From: Phaeobacter porticola
GTDB taxonomy: Bacteria > Pseudomonadota > Alphaproteobacteria > Rhodobacterales > Rhodobacteraceae
NCBI RefSeq assembly: GCF_001888185.1
Contig: NZ_CP016364.1
Coordinates: 806,001-870,000, forward strand
DNA: 64,000 nt
Direction of reading: 5' to 3'
Positions 45,074 to 54,144 of this stretch are shown in pieces (position 1 is the first letter of the stretch; each line of letters opens with the position of its first letter). The translations under genes and the position numbers were made by a program. The notes below the pieces were generated by a model. That model made no database searches. It was not told the origin of the DNA and saw nothing but the letters and a program-made list of their open reading frames with translations.

Positions 45074-47311
45074 ATGTCGCTGCCCCCTGGCTTTCTTGAA
45101 GAATTGCGCAACCGCGTCAGCCTCTCGCAGGTTGTCGGGCGCAAGGTCATGTGGGATCAGCGTAAATCCAACATGGGCAAGGGCGATATGTGGGCACCAT
45201 GCCCATTTCACCATGAGAAATCTGCGAGTTTTCACGTCGATGACCGCAAAGGATTCTACTACTGCTTTGGCTGTCAGGCCAAAGGGGATGCGCTAAAGTT
45301 TGTGCAGGAAACCGAGAATGTCGCTTTCATGGAGGCGGTGGAGATCCTTGCACAGGAGGCGGGCATGGAAATGCCGGCGCGCGACCCCAAAGCACAGCAG
45401 AAACAGGACCATCGGACGCAATTGGCCGAGGTCATGGAGCAGGCGGTGCGGTTTTTCCGGATGCAGCTCAACACCCGATCCGGTGAGGGCGCGCGTAGCT
45501 ATCTTGCCCGCCGCGGGCTGAGCGGTCCGGCGCTGGAGCGCTGGGAGATCGGCTTTGCCCCCGAAGGCTGGCAGCATCTCTGGGACGCCCTGCGCGGCAA
45601 GGGGGTGCCGGAAGAGCTGATCATGGGCGCAGGACTGGCGAAGCCATCGAACAAAGGCGGAAAACCCTACGATACGTTCCGAAACCGGATCATGTTTCCG
45701 ATTCGCGATGCGCGTGGGCGTGCGATTGCCTTTGGCGGGCGCGCAATGGACCCGCGCGACAATGCCAAATATCTGAACTCGCCAGAGACGGCGCTGTTTG
45801 ACAAGGGGCGCAGTCTTTATAATCACGGACCCGCGCGCACGGCGTCAGGCAAATCCGGCCAGCTTCTGGTCGCCGAAGGGTATATGGATGTGATCGCCCT
45901 GGCTGAGGGTGGTTTTGACGCGGCGGTTGCGCCATTGGGGACTGCAATCACCGAAAGCCAGTTACAGATGATCTGGCGCATCGCCGATGAGCCAATCATT
46001 GCGCTGGACGGGGATACCGCCGGCCTGCGCGCCGCCATGCGGTTGATTGATCTGGCGTTGCCCCTGCTTGAGGCCGGGAAGTCCCTGCGCTTTGCGCTGA
46101 TGCCCGAGGGCAAGGACCCCGATGATCTGATCCGCGCCGAGGGCCCGGAGGCGGTGCAGGCAGTGCTGGACCAGGCCATGCCAATGGTCCGCCTGCTGTG
46201 GCAGCGCGAGACCGAAGGTAAGGTCTTTGACAGCCCAGAACGCAAGGCGGCGCTGGACAAGGCGTTACGGGACAAAATCCGGCTGATCCGTGACCCGTCG
46301 ATCCGGCGTCACTATGGCGAGGATCTTCAGGATATGCGCTGGCAATTGTTCCGAGGGGGACGCAGCCGTGACGAGGCGGCCTCTGGTCCCAGTCTGGACA
46401 TCGGCTTTGACCCAGGGCCGGATGCTGGCTTTGCTGCGGATCAGGGGCCAACCTTTGATCCCGCAGGTGACCCCGGCTATGGCGCTGATTTTGATGCGGG
46501 CTACGATCCGGGTTTTGACCCCGGATATGACCCTGGAATTGACCCTGGCTATGATGCAGCACCCGCGCCGACAGGCGGGCAGGGGGCAGCCTCTCGCGGC
46601 AGCAGCTACAAGCCCAATCCGGGCGGCTACAATTCCGGTAAGTCACGCAAGAGTGGCGGATTCCGTGATGGCGCACGGATGCCATGGCGGGGCAAGAATG
46701 CGCCGCCGCAGCCGCTGGAGACAACGCGGAATTCACTGCTGGCCGGTGGCAGTGAGGAATCTCTGGTGCGGGTGCGTGAGGCGGTGATCCTGGCCGCCGT
46801 GATCGTGACCCCAGCTGTGGTTGCCAAGTTTGAAGCCAATTTGGAGCGCATGGCCTGTGTCGGCTCGGACCACGCTTTGCTGCGCGATCTGGTGCTGCGC
46901 TATGGTGTTGATGCACCAGATCGCCTGAAAGATGAGATTGCGCAGGCTGCGGGGGCGCATGCCCTTGAAAACCTCTTTGCGCTTCGCCATGTGGCAATCA
47001 GCCCCTGTCTGCGCAAACCCGGTGATGTTGAAACCGCCAGCCTGACCCTCGCCGAGGAATTCGCCAAATTGGAAGCACGCCAGGGACTGGATGCGGAAGT
47101 GGCCGAAGCAGAAGAGGATTTGGACGGGCTTGCCGATGAGGCGGTGACCTGGCGATTGGGACAGGCCGCTGAGGCGCGCAACAAGGCCGTGCGCAGCGAA
47201 AACGAAGATCGTGCACAATATGATGTGGGCGAGAACGGCGCACGCCTAAACCGCGATGAACGCGACGCTTTTGGAGCGTTATTGGAACGTATTGGCTATT
47301 CCAAGAAGTGA
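45074..47311 (+). CDS. dnaG: DNA primase with a repeat-rich linker
   Basis: A 745-residue primase that makes RNA primers at the replication fork. The CHC2 zinc ligands are C43, H46, C64 and C67, and the TOPRIM motifs are VAEGYMD (near 267-273) and ALDGDTAG. Between the RNA polymerase core and the C-terminal DnaB-binding region lies an acidic linker of tandem D-P-G-(Y/F) repeats (about 444-494). The linker makes the protein longer than typical (about 600-650). It precedes rpoD, the classic macromolecular synthesis pairing. Confidence 0.96.
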   Translation: MSLPPGFLEELRNRVSLSQVVGRKVMWDQRKSNMGKGDMWAPCPFHHEKSASFHVDDRKGFYYCFGCQAKGDALKFVQETENVAFMEAVEILAQEAGMEMPARDPKAQQKQDHRTQLAEVMEQAVRFFRMQLNTRSGEGARSYLARRGLSGPALERWEIGFAPEGWQHLWDALRGKGVPEELIMGAGLAKPSNKGGKPYDTFRNRIMFPIRDARGRAIAFGGRAMDPRDNAKYLNSPETALFDKGRSLYNHGPARTASGKSGQLLVAEGYMDVIALAEGGFDAAVAPLGTAITESQLQMIWRIADEPIIALDGDTAGLRAAMRLIDLALPLLEAGKSLRFALMPEGKDPDDLIRAEGPEAVQAVLDQAMPMVRLLWQRETEGKVFDSPERKAALDKALRDKIRLIRDPSIRRHYGEDLQDMRWQLFRGGRSRDEAASGPSLDIGFDPGPDAGFAADQGPTFDPAGDPGYGADFDAGYDPGFDPGYDPGIDPGYDAAPAPTGGQGAASRGSSYKPNPGGYNSGKSRKSGGFRDGARMPWRGKNAPPQPLETTRNSLLAGGSEESLVRVREAVILAAVIVTPAVVAKFEANLERMACVGSDHALLRDLVLRYGVDAPDRLKDEIAQAAGAHALENLFALRHVAISPCLRKPGDVETASLTLAEEFAKLEARQGLDAEVAEAEEDLDGLADEAVTWRLGQAAEARNKAVRSENEDRAQYDVGENGARLNRDERDAFGALLERIGYSKK

Positions 47312-47441
47312 CCGCTGCGCCGCAGTGAGTCGTTTTGCTAAGGAAGAGCAAAAGAAAAACGGGTAAACCGGGTGACGAATCAGCAGATCGCGATAATGAT
47401 TCGCGAAACCGAATCGCCCCAGCCCCGACGAGGAGCATTGA

Positions 47442-49430
47442 ATGGCCGCCAAAGATACCGACGACCGCAAACCTGACGATCAGGAGTCCGAAATGTCTCT
47501 CGACATGAGCCAAGCTCAGGTCAAGAAGATGATCGCCGAAGCGCGCGAGAAGGGCTACATCACCTATGATCAACTTAATCAGGTCCTGCCGCCGGATCAG
47601 GTGAGTTCGGAGCAGATCGAAGATGTGATGTCGATGCTGTCCGAAATGGGCATCAACATCATCGAAGATGAGGAAGCCGAAGAGGAAGAGCAGAAAGGCT
47701 CGACCGATCTGGTCACCACCGAAAGCAACCGCGAAGTGGCGGTGGCTGGTGCGGCAGCTGAAAAGCTGGACCGCACCGATGACCCTGTGCGGATGTATCT
47801 GCGTGAAATGGGCTCTGTTGAACTGCTGAGCCGCGAGGGCGAAATTGCCATCGCCAAGCGGATCGAAGCAGGCCGAAATACGATGATTGCAGGGCTCTGC
47901 GAGAGCCCGCTGACCTTCCAGGCGATCACCATCTGGCATGATGAACTTCTGTCCGAAGACATCCTGTTGCGCGATGTGATCGACCTTGAGGCCACATTCG
48001 GCGACCAGCTGGACGAAGACGGCGAGGTTGCCACACCGGTTGTGGATACATCCGTTGTTGCTGCGAACAAGCCCGCCGCCAAGGATACCGGCCCTGAACT
48101 GGATGCTGATGGCAACCCCATCGCACAAGACGATGATGATGACGAAGATGATCAGGCCAATATGTCCCTTGCCGCTATGGAAGCGGCACTGAAGGACGGT
48201 GTACTGACCACGCTGGAACGGATTTCGTCTGACTACGCACAGCTGAGCGAGATGCAGGACAGCCGGATATCGGCGACCCTGAACGAAGACGGATCCTTTA
48301 GCGAGCGCGACGAGCAGGTCTACCAGTCGCTGCGCGCCGAAATTGTCCTGCTGGTGAACGAGTTGCATCTGCACAACAACCGGATCGAAGCTCTGATCGA
48401 CCAGCTCTACGGGATCAATCGTCGGGTCATGTCCATCGACAGCTCGATGGTAAAGCTGGCTGACCAGGCCCGTATCAATCGGCGTGAGTTCGTCGAGGCC
48501 TATCGTGGCCGCGAGCTGGACCCGAACTGGCTGAGCGATATGGGCGACAAACCCGGTCGTGGCTGGCAGATGTTTGTCGAACGGTCGACCGACAAGATCG
48601 AAGAGCTGCGCGCTGATATGGCGCAGGTCGGTCAATATGTGGGTCTTGATATCTCTGAATTCCGCCGCATCGTGCAGCAGGTTCAGAAGGGCGAAAAAGA
48701 AGCCCGTCAGGCCAAGAAGGAAATGGTCGAAGCGAACCTGCGTCTCGTGATCTCGATCGCCAAGAAATACACCAACCGTGGTCTGCAGTTCCTCGACCTT
48801 ATTCAGGAAGGCAACATCGGTCTGATGAAGGCGGTGGATAAGTTCGAATACCGCCGCGGCTACAAGTTCTCGACCTATGCGACCTGGTGGATCCGTCAGG
48901 CGATCACCCGCTCCATCGCGGATCAGGCGCGGACCATCCGTATTCCTGTCCACATGATCGAGACCATCAATAAACTGGTCCGCACCGGTCGCCAGATGCT
49001 GCACGAGATCGGCCGCGAGCCGACCCCGGAAGAACTGGCTGAAAAGCTGCAGATGCCGCTGGAAAAGGTTCGCAAGGTGATGAAAATCGCCAAGGAGCCG
49101 ATCTCGCTCGAAACCCCGATCGGCGACGAGGAAGACAGCCAGCTGGGTGATTTCATCGAGGACAAGAATGCGGTACTGCCCTTGGACAGTGCCATTCAGG
49201 AAAACCTCAAGGAAACCACCACACGGGTTCTGGCCTCGCTCACTCCGCGTGAAGAACGGGTTCTGCGTATGCGGTTCGGCATCGGTATGAACACCGACCA
49301 CACGCTGGAAGAGGTAGGCCAGCAGTTTAGCGTGACCCGCGAGCGGATCCGCCAGATTGAGGCCAAGGCCCTGCGCAAGCTGAAGCACCCCAGCCGGTCG
49401 CGCAAGCTGCGGTCCTTCCTCGACCAGTAA
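47442..49430 (+). CDS. rpoD: Primary sigma factor RpoD
   Basis: The 662-residue housekeeping sigma-70. Region 1.1 is followed by an acidic non-conserved stretch (about 200-250, DDDDDEDDQ), then region 2 ([20 protein letters not shown]), the DNA-binding [14 protein letters not shown], region 3, and region 4 with [27 protein letters not shown] site precedes the ATG and a terminator follows. It is downstream of dnaG. Confidence 0.98.
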   Translation: MAAKDTDDRKPDDQESEMSLDMSQAQVKKMIAEAREKGYITYDQLNQVLPPDQVSSEQIEDVMSMLSEMGINIIEDEEAEEEEQKGSTDLVTTESNREVAVAGAAAEKLDRTDDPVRMYLREMGSVELLSREGEIAIAKRIEAGRNTMIAGLCESPLTFQAITIWHDELLSEDILLRDVIDLEATFGDQLDEDGEVATPVVDTSVVAANKPAAKDTGPELDADGNPIAQDDDDDEDDQANMSLAAMEAALKDGVLTTLERISSDYAQLSEMQDSRISATLNEDGSFSERDEQVYQSLRAEIVLLVNELHLHNNRIEALIDQLYGINRRVMSIDSSMVKLADQARINRREFVEAYRGRELDPNWLSDMGDKPGRGWQMFVERSTDKIEELRADMAQVGQYVGLDISEFRRIVQQVQKGEKEARQAKKEMVEANLRLVISIAKKYTNRGLQFLDLIQEGNIGLMKAVDKFEYRRGYKFSTYATWWIRQAITRSIADQARTIRIPVHMIETINKLVRTGRQMLHEIGREPTPEELAEKLQMPLEKVRKVMKIAKEPISLETPIGDEEDSQLGDFIEDKNAVLPLDSAIQENLKETTTRVLASLTPREERVLRMRFGIGMNTDHTLEEVGQQFSVTRERIRQIEAKALRKLKHPSRSRKLRSFLDQ

Positions 49431-49452
49431 GCGGCTGTGGCAGAAATCTTAC

Positions 49453-49482
49453 AAAGGCGTCCCATATTGGGGCGCCTTTTTT
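49453..49482 (+). terminator. Intrinsic terminator of rpoD
   Basis: AAAGGCG-T-CCC and GGG-G-CGCCTTT form a stem with a 5-base loop and a run of six T residues. Confidence 0.92.
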
Positions 49483-49661
49483 GTTGGGGCAGTCTTTGGC
49501 GCCTGGGGCAGGAAAGCGTTTCTTCGCAAGCATTTGTGAACTGAAACGGGGCGTCGAGTGCGCTGTATTGTTAACCAGTTCGGTCGGTCAGAGATTGTTG
49601 TTCACCTTCGGCATACCTAAGTTACCAATGTCTTAACCTTAACAGCCTCGGGGGAGGAGCA

Positions 49662-49961
49662 ATGCCGCAACATTCGAATTTGAACGACGCACTTAATGTG
49701 CTGGACGACAAGCTCCGGTCATTGAGCGCGCTTACAAAGGCCAATGCCTTTCTGGTAGATATCATGCGCAAAGATCGCGATATGCTGGAGCAGATGGAGG
49801 GTGAAGCAGCGCGAGCGATGCTGCTGGACCGTGCTCAGCACGCCTTTGGTGACATCGCAGGCGAGGATGCGGATCCTGATACGTTGCAGGTACTGGAGGT
49901 GGCTCTGATGCAGAGCAAATCCGCAGAGATCATTCCCTTTCCGAACAGCCATCGCAATTGA
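49662..49961 (+). CDS. Small cytoplasmic protein of unknown function
   Basis: A 99-residue helical, acidic protein without a signal peptide or membrane segment. The N-terminal half looks like a coiled coil (LNVLDDKLRSLSALTKANAF). No family was recognised. A strong GGGAGGAG ribosome site supports it. It is monocistronic, followed by a hairpin terminator at 50031-50067. Confidence 0.75.
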   Translation: MPQHSNLNDALNVLDDKLRSLSALTKANAFLVDIMRKDRDMLEQMEGEAARAMLLDRAQHAFGDIAGEDADPDTLQVLEVALMQSKSAEIIPFPNSHRN

Positions 49962-50030
49962 TCCGCTGCGTAACCGGCACCTGTGGTCATGTGCTCCTTT
50001 GGTGACCTGAGACCACAGTCACACAAGCAC

Positions 50031-50067
50031 GATCCGGGCGGGCCATCCGGCCCGGATCTGCTTTTAA
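50031..50067 (+). terminator. Probable terminator after the 99-residue gene
   Basis: GATCCGGGC and GCCCGGATC form a 9-bp stem with a 10-base loop followed by TGCTTTTAAT. A second 8-bp stem (CTGTGGTC / GACCACAG, 49981-50018) lies just before it. Confidence 0.65.
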
Positions 50068-50089
50068 TATGGAGACGGCATTTGCCGGA

Positions 50090-50764
50090 TTAGCCGGTCG
50101 GCGTCAGGAAAACCTCGCGCACGGTGTTGCGCGGATCGGCGTTTAGGGCAAAGACAACAGCCTCAGCCACGTCTTCAGGTTGCAGCTTGTCGGGTTTGGC
50201 TTCGTCAAAGAAGGCTGTGTTGACCATGCCGGGCGCGACAACCGTGCACCGGCCACCCCAATCTTTCATTTCTTCGGCAAGGTTACCGCCGTAGCCATGA
50301 ACAAACCATTTCGACGCCCCGTAGATTGATCCTGGGATATGCACCCGGCCGGCGGCTGATCCGGTCATCACGATGTGCCCCTTCTGCGGTTTCAGATGTG
50401 GGATCGCGGCTTTGGCTGTGTAGAGCAACCCCATGATGTTGATGTGGATCATGTCGTGCCATTCAGCGGGGTCGCCTTTTTCTGTGCCTGGGGTGTCGAG
50501 CCCGGTGCCCGCGTTTGCATAGGCCGCATCCACCTGTCCAAAGCTGTCGCGCAGATGTTGTAGGGCGGCGACCTGATCCTTAAATTTGGTTGCATCCCCA
50601 GGCAGCACCAACGCGCCATCGCCCAGCTCATTTGCGAGAGCGTTCAGCTTGTCTTCGGAGCGGGAGAACAGACCTATATTCCAACCCGCCTTGTGGGCTG
50701 CGCGGGCGGTGGCGGCGCCGATTCCGCTGGAGGCGCCAGTGATGAATAGTGTTTTCTTAGCCAT
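50090..50764 (-). CDS. Short-chain dehydrogenase/reductase
   Basis: A 224-residue SDR with cofactor motif TGASSGIG (about 9-16), NAG near 83, and the catalytic S-Y-K (YGASK near 142-146). It resembles the YdfG/serine-dehydrogenase-like cp2 SDRs. The substrate is unknown. It is convergent with the 99-residue gene and begins at MAKKTLFITG; an ATG 12 codons upstream is less likely. Confidence 0.87.
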   Translation of the reverse strand: MAKKTLFITGASSGIGAATARAAHKAGWNIGLFSRSEDKLNALANELGDGALVLPGDATKFKDQVAALQHLRDSFGQVDAAYANAGTGLDTPGTEKGDPAEWHDMIHINIMGLLYTAKAAIPHLKPQKGHIVMTGSAAGRVHIPGSIYGASKWFVHGYGGNLAEEMKDWGGRCTVVAPGMVNTAFFDEAKPDKLQPEDVAEAVVFALNADPRNTVREVFLTPTG

Positions 50765-51033
50765 GGGTGAGATCCTCTGTCTTGTGGTGTCTTTGACCAC
50801 TCAACGCGATGACCAGGCGATTGGTTGCGCGCATAGCAGAGGGCTGTCGCGTCAATGATGTGATCAGTTGTGACTGGTCTCTCCTGTTTGGATCTGGAAT
50901 CCTGTGTCAGTTCTCCTATCTCTAGGGTATTGAAATTCAAATGTGACCTCGTCGGTGTTCGATGTTCTCGACCAAAGAGGTCACGCCTTGTCGGCGGGTT
51001 ACGCCGTCGGGTTTGTCATCAGGGATTGGCATC

Positions 51034-51444
51034 ATGCGAATATTATCTTTGTCCGTAGCGGCGGCGATAGGCTTGTCAGCCTGCGCCGAGGCAACGCCAA
51101 CCGGCCATGTCACCATGGACAGCGCGCGGGTCTTTGCGTTGCCGGACGGAAGTTTTGAGGTGGCGCCCCCACAGGGATCCGTCCGTTCGGCCTTTTGGTG
51201 CGGTGCCGCAGACTATGCCCGCCGCGCACTTGGGGCGGGGTGGAACCAAGAGATATATGTTGCCCGAGGGATGGGCAAAGGCGTGGCTGTTAATCGCAAA
51301 TCCACCGTGCATTTCACCCTGACCCCGGTTGAGAACGCCCGTGGTGACAGTTGGTTGAAGCGGACAAATGCCTACAACGTCGGTGACCGGCTGAGCGTTC
51401 AGGAAGCTGATCACCAGTGCAGCACCGCCTTTATCCGTTTCTGA
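51034..51444 (+). CDS. Lipoprotein, paralogue of the next gene
   Basis: A 136-residue lipoprotein: signal MRILSLSVAAAIGLSAC, with C17 the lipidated residue. The mature domain has two further cysteines (C56 in WCGAADYARR, C129 near the end) that are conserved in the next gene, suggesting a disulfide. No named family was recognised. It is 34 bases before its paralogue, which suggests tandem duplication. Confidence 0.75.
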   Translation: MRILSLSVAAAIGLSACAEATPTGHVTMDSARVFALPDGSFEVAPPQGSVRSAFWCGAADYARRALGAGWNQEIYVARGMGKGVAVNRKSTVHFTLTPVENARGDSWLKRTNAYNVGDRLSVQEADHQCSTAFIRF

Positions 51445-51478
51445 AGACTGTCTGCCATTCTCTATTGAAAGCTGTGCT

Positions 51479-51970
51479 ATGACCCGTTCAGTGCTAACCA
51501 GCCTCAGTTCTTGGTCATTGACAGGCAAGGCGCGCCGAGAGGTTGCCCACCGTCCGCTGAGTGCGGCTCTGATGGTTGGTCTGGCACTTGCCAGTATGCC
51601 CAACTCTGCATTTGCCTTTCGTGCTATCAACAAGCTGGAGGTCGTCCCGGCGGGGCAAAACCAGTTTGAGGTGATTGGTCGCGCGGGTGCGTTCAAGCCT
51701 GATTACTGGTGTGCGGCAGGGGATTACACGCGCCGGTCATTGGGCCTGTCCTGGCAGACCAAGATCTATGCAGTGGATGGCATCGGGGCCAGCATCACTA
51801 CCGGCGCGCGCTCTGCGGTGCGGTTCACACTGGATCCGGTTGCTGCGGGCGTGACACCTTTTGATGGCAATTGGACGGGTGACATCCTGACACCTGGTTA
51901 TGCGCTTCGGGCCAATTCTGCGTATGGCAAATGCGAGGATTGGATTTTTCCCTTCCGCAGGCGCAACTGA
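51479..51970 (+). CDS. Exported protein, paralogue of the preceding lipoprotein
   Basis: A 163-residue exported protein with a long N-region and a signal peptide ending near SAFA (46). The mature part shares with the preceding gene the pattern FEV...WC-A-DY-RR-LG-W...IY and a late cysteine (C78 and C152 here). It lacks the lipobox, so the pair differ in anchoring. Function unknown. The start at 51479 is not certain; an ATG at codon 32 would shorten the signal. Confidence 0.72.
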   Translation: MTRSVLTSLSSWSLTGKARREVAHRPLSAALMVGLALASMPNSAFAFRAINKLEVVPAGQNQFEVIGRAGAFKPDYWCAAGDYTRRSLGLSWQTKIYAVDGIGASITTGARSAVRFTLDPVAAGVTPFDGNWTGDILTPGYALRANSAYGKCEDWIFPFRRRN

Positions 51971-52009
51971 TAGCTGATAGGCAGGGCCAGCGGGTCGAAG
52001 AGGCGTGCC

Positions 52010-52438
52010 ATGCAAAGACAATTCACCGTCTCCACTCAGGGGCAGGGGCTATATGAGATCACCGGTCAGATTGTTGATTGGGTGCGACATGCGGCGCAGG
52101 GTTCAGACACGCAGACTGGGCTGCTCACGCTTTTTGTGCAGCATACGTCTTGCTCTTTGCTGATCCAAGAAAACGCCGACCCGGATGTGCAGGTTGATCT
52201 GTTCGCCTATCTGGCCAGGCTGGTGCCGCCGGCCAACGATCCCCAGATGCAATATCTGCGACATGTTTACGAAGGTCCTGACGACATGCCCGCCCATATC
52301 AAGGCGGCGATTCTGCCGGTCAGCCTGTCGATCCCCGTGGCTCAGGGGCGTCCGCTCTTGGGAACGTGGCAGGGCATCTACCTGTTCGAGCACCGCGACG
52401 CACCACACAGCCGCAGGGTGATCGCGCATCTGGTTTGA
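52010..52438 (+). CDS. yjbQ: YjbQ family protein (UPF0047)
   Basis: A 142-residue member of the YjbQ/UPF0047 family, with the conserved LFVQHTSCSLLIQENADP segment and HxH residues toward the C-terminus (LGTWQGIYLFEHRD). Some members show weak thiamine phosphate synthase activity; the physiological role is unsettled. It is cytoplasmic and may be in one transcript with the two paralogous genes upstream, though the gap of about 40 bases leaves this open. Confidence 0.9.
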   Translation: MQRQFTVSTQGQGLYEITGQIVDWVRHAAQGSDTQTGLLTLFVQHTSCSLLIQENADPDVQVDLFAYLARLVPPANDPQMQYLRHVYEGPDDMPAHIKAAILPVSLSIPVAQGRPLLGTWQGIYLFEHRDAPHSRRVIAHLV

Positions 52439-52556
52439 CGCCCGGTATCTTGTGGTCTCAAATCGCCACTACCCAAATCCTAGAGGCTGCCATATAGTTG
52501 TGGATAAGGGCGCCTTGGCGCCTGTCTACCGGCGGATTTGAACAGGGGGACGGCAG

Positions 52557-53024
52557 ATGCGCTGCCCGTTTTGCGGAAATATCGATACCCAAGTTAAGGA
52601 CTCTCGCCCTGCTGAGGATCATGTTTCGATCCGGCGGCGTCGGTTCTGTCCGGCCTGTGGTGGCCGTTTCACCACCTATGAACGTGTGCAGCTGCGCGAT
52701 CTTGTGGTGATCAAATCCAGCGGCAAACGCGAAGATTTTGACCGTGATAAGCTGGAACGCTCAATCCGGATTTCCATGCAGAAACGCCCGATCGAGCCAG
52801 AGCGCATCGACCAGATGATCTCGGGTATTGTGCGGCGTTTGGAAAGCATGGGGGAGACGGATATCAGCTCCAGCAAGATCGGCGAGATCGTGATGGAGGC
52901 GCTGGCCCGTATAGACACAGTAGCCTATGTGCGTTTTGCCAGTGTTTACAAGAATTTCCAGGCGGCTGATGACTTTGAGGATTTCGTTCACGAGCTGCGC
53001 CCGCCGGTGGCACCGGAAGAGTGA
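52557..53024 (+). CDS. nrdR: Transcriptional repressor NrdR
   Basis: A 155-residue regulator of ribonucleotide reductase genes. The zinc ribbon is C3, C6, C31, C34 ([16 protein letters not shown]), followed by the ATP-cone domain that senses nucleotides ([18 protein letters not shown]). Its end overlaps the ribD start by 4 bases, a conserved pairing. Confidence 0.97.
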   Translation: MRCPFCGNIDTQVKDSRPAEDHVSIRRRRFCPACGGRFTTYERVQLRDLVVIKSSGKREDFDRDKLERSIRISMQKRPIEPERIDQMISGIVRRLESMGETDISSSKIGEIVMEALARIDTVAYVRFASVYKNFQAADDFEDFVHELRPPVAPEE

Positions 53025-54121
53025 GACCGCAAGACCCGCGATATATGGCGCTCGCCCTGTCCTTAGGGCGGCGCGGGCAGGGACAGTGCTGGCCAAACCC
53101 GGCTGTCGGCTGCGTAATCGTACGCGATGGCCGTATTGCCGGGCGGGGCTGGACCCAGCCCGGCGGTCGCCCCCATGCGGAAACCGAAGCATTGGGCCAG
53201 GCCGGTGAACAGGCCCGTGGGGCCACGGCGTATGTTTCGCTGGAGCCTTGTTCGCATACCGGAAAAACGCCCCCTTGTGCGCAAGCCTTGATAGATGCCG
53301 GCGTCGCGCGCGTTGTCGCCGCGATTGAAGACAGCGACCCGCGGGTCTCGGGGCATGGGTTCACCATGCTGCGTGACGCCGGGATAGAGGTCACAACCGG
53401 TGTCTGCGCAGACGAGGCGGCACGGGACCATGCGGGGTTCTTTTTTAAGACTGAGCAGGGGCGTCCTTTTGTAACGCTTAAGCTCGCCAGCAGTTTTGAT
53501 GGTCGCATTGCGACCGCCAGCGGTGAAAGCAAATGGATCACCGGACCGGAGGCCCGCCGCGCGGTTCATGCAATGCGGGCGCGCCATGACGCAGTGATGG
53601 TGGGTGGTGGCACAGCGCGGGCGGATGATCCTTCTTTGACTGTGCGCGACCTTGGCGTGACCCGTCAGCCGGTGCGGGTGGTGATTTCACGGCATCTGGA
53701 CCTGCCACTGATGGGGCAACTGGCGCGTAGTGCGCGCGATATCCCGTTGTGGATCTGCCATGGCACCGGGGCGGACGCGGACCGTCTGCGTGCCTGGAAT
53801 GGGGTCGGAGCTACGCTTTTGCCCTGCGCTGCAGATGGAATGCAGCTGGACGCCGGGGATGTCCTGCAACAATTGGGGCAGGCCGGTCTGACACGAGTGT
53901 TCTGCGAAGGCGGCAGCGCGCTTGCGGCTTCGCTGCTCGCGCAGGATCTGGTGGATGAGCTGATCGGCTTTACCGCCGGTCTGGGGATGGGCGGTGACGG
54001 GTTGTCCTCAATTGGGAGCCTTGGATTGGAGGCGCTGGCCGATGCGCCGCGTTTTGATCTGCTGGATGTGCGCCCGGTCGGCGCTGACATCCAGCATCGC
54101 TGGGTCCGCTCACTGCGCTGA
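53021..54121 (+). CDS. ribD: Bifunctional pyrimidine deaminase/reductase RibD
   Basis: A 366-residue enzyme catalysing the second and third steps of riboflavin synthesis. The deaminase zinc site is H52-A-E54 and PC77...C86 ([11 protein letters not shown]), and the C-terminal reductase domain begins near 150. The start is GTG overlapping nrdR. The downstream genes are on the opposite strand, so ribD is cut off from ribE. Confidence 0.95.
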   Translation: MRPQDPRYMALALSLGRRGQGQCWPNPAVGCVIVRDGRIAGRGWTQPGGRPHAETEALGQAGEQARGATAYVSLEPCSHTGKTPPCAQALIDAGVARVVAAIEDSDPRVSGHGFTMLRDAGIEVTTGVCADEAARDHAGFFFKTEQGRPFVTLKLASSFDGRIATASGESKWITGPEARRAVHAMRARHDAVMVGGGTARADDPSLTVRDLGVTRQPVRVVISRHLDLPLMGQLARSARDIPLWICHGTGADADRLRAWNGVGATLLPCAADGMQLDAGDVLQQLGQAGLTRVFCEGGSALAASLLAQDLVDELIGFTAGLGMGGDGLSSIGSLGLEALADAPRFDLLDVRPVGADIQHRWVRSLR

Positions 54122-54144
54122 CCCCTGTGGTGTGCTGTGGTCGT

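Noticed and set aside
46998-49388. Long minus-strand open frame opposite dnaG and rpoD
   Set aside because: It is the antisense shadow of two certain genes; its predicted product has no recognisable motifs and the high-GC codon bias creates such frames.
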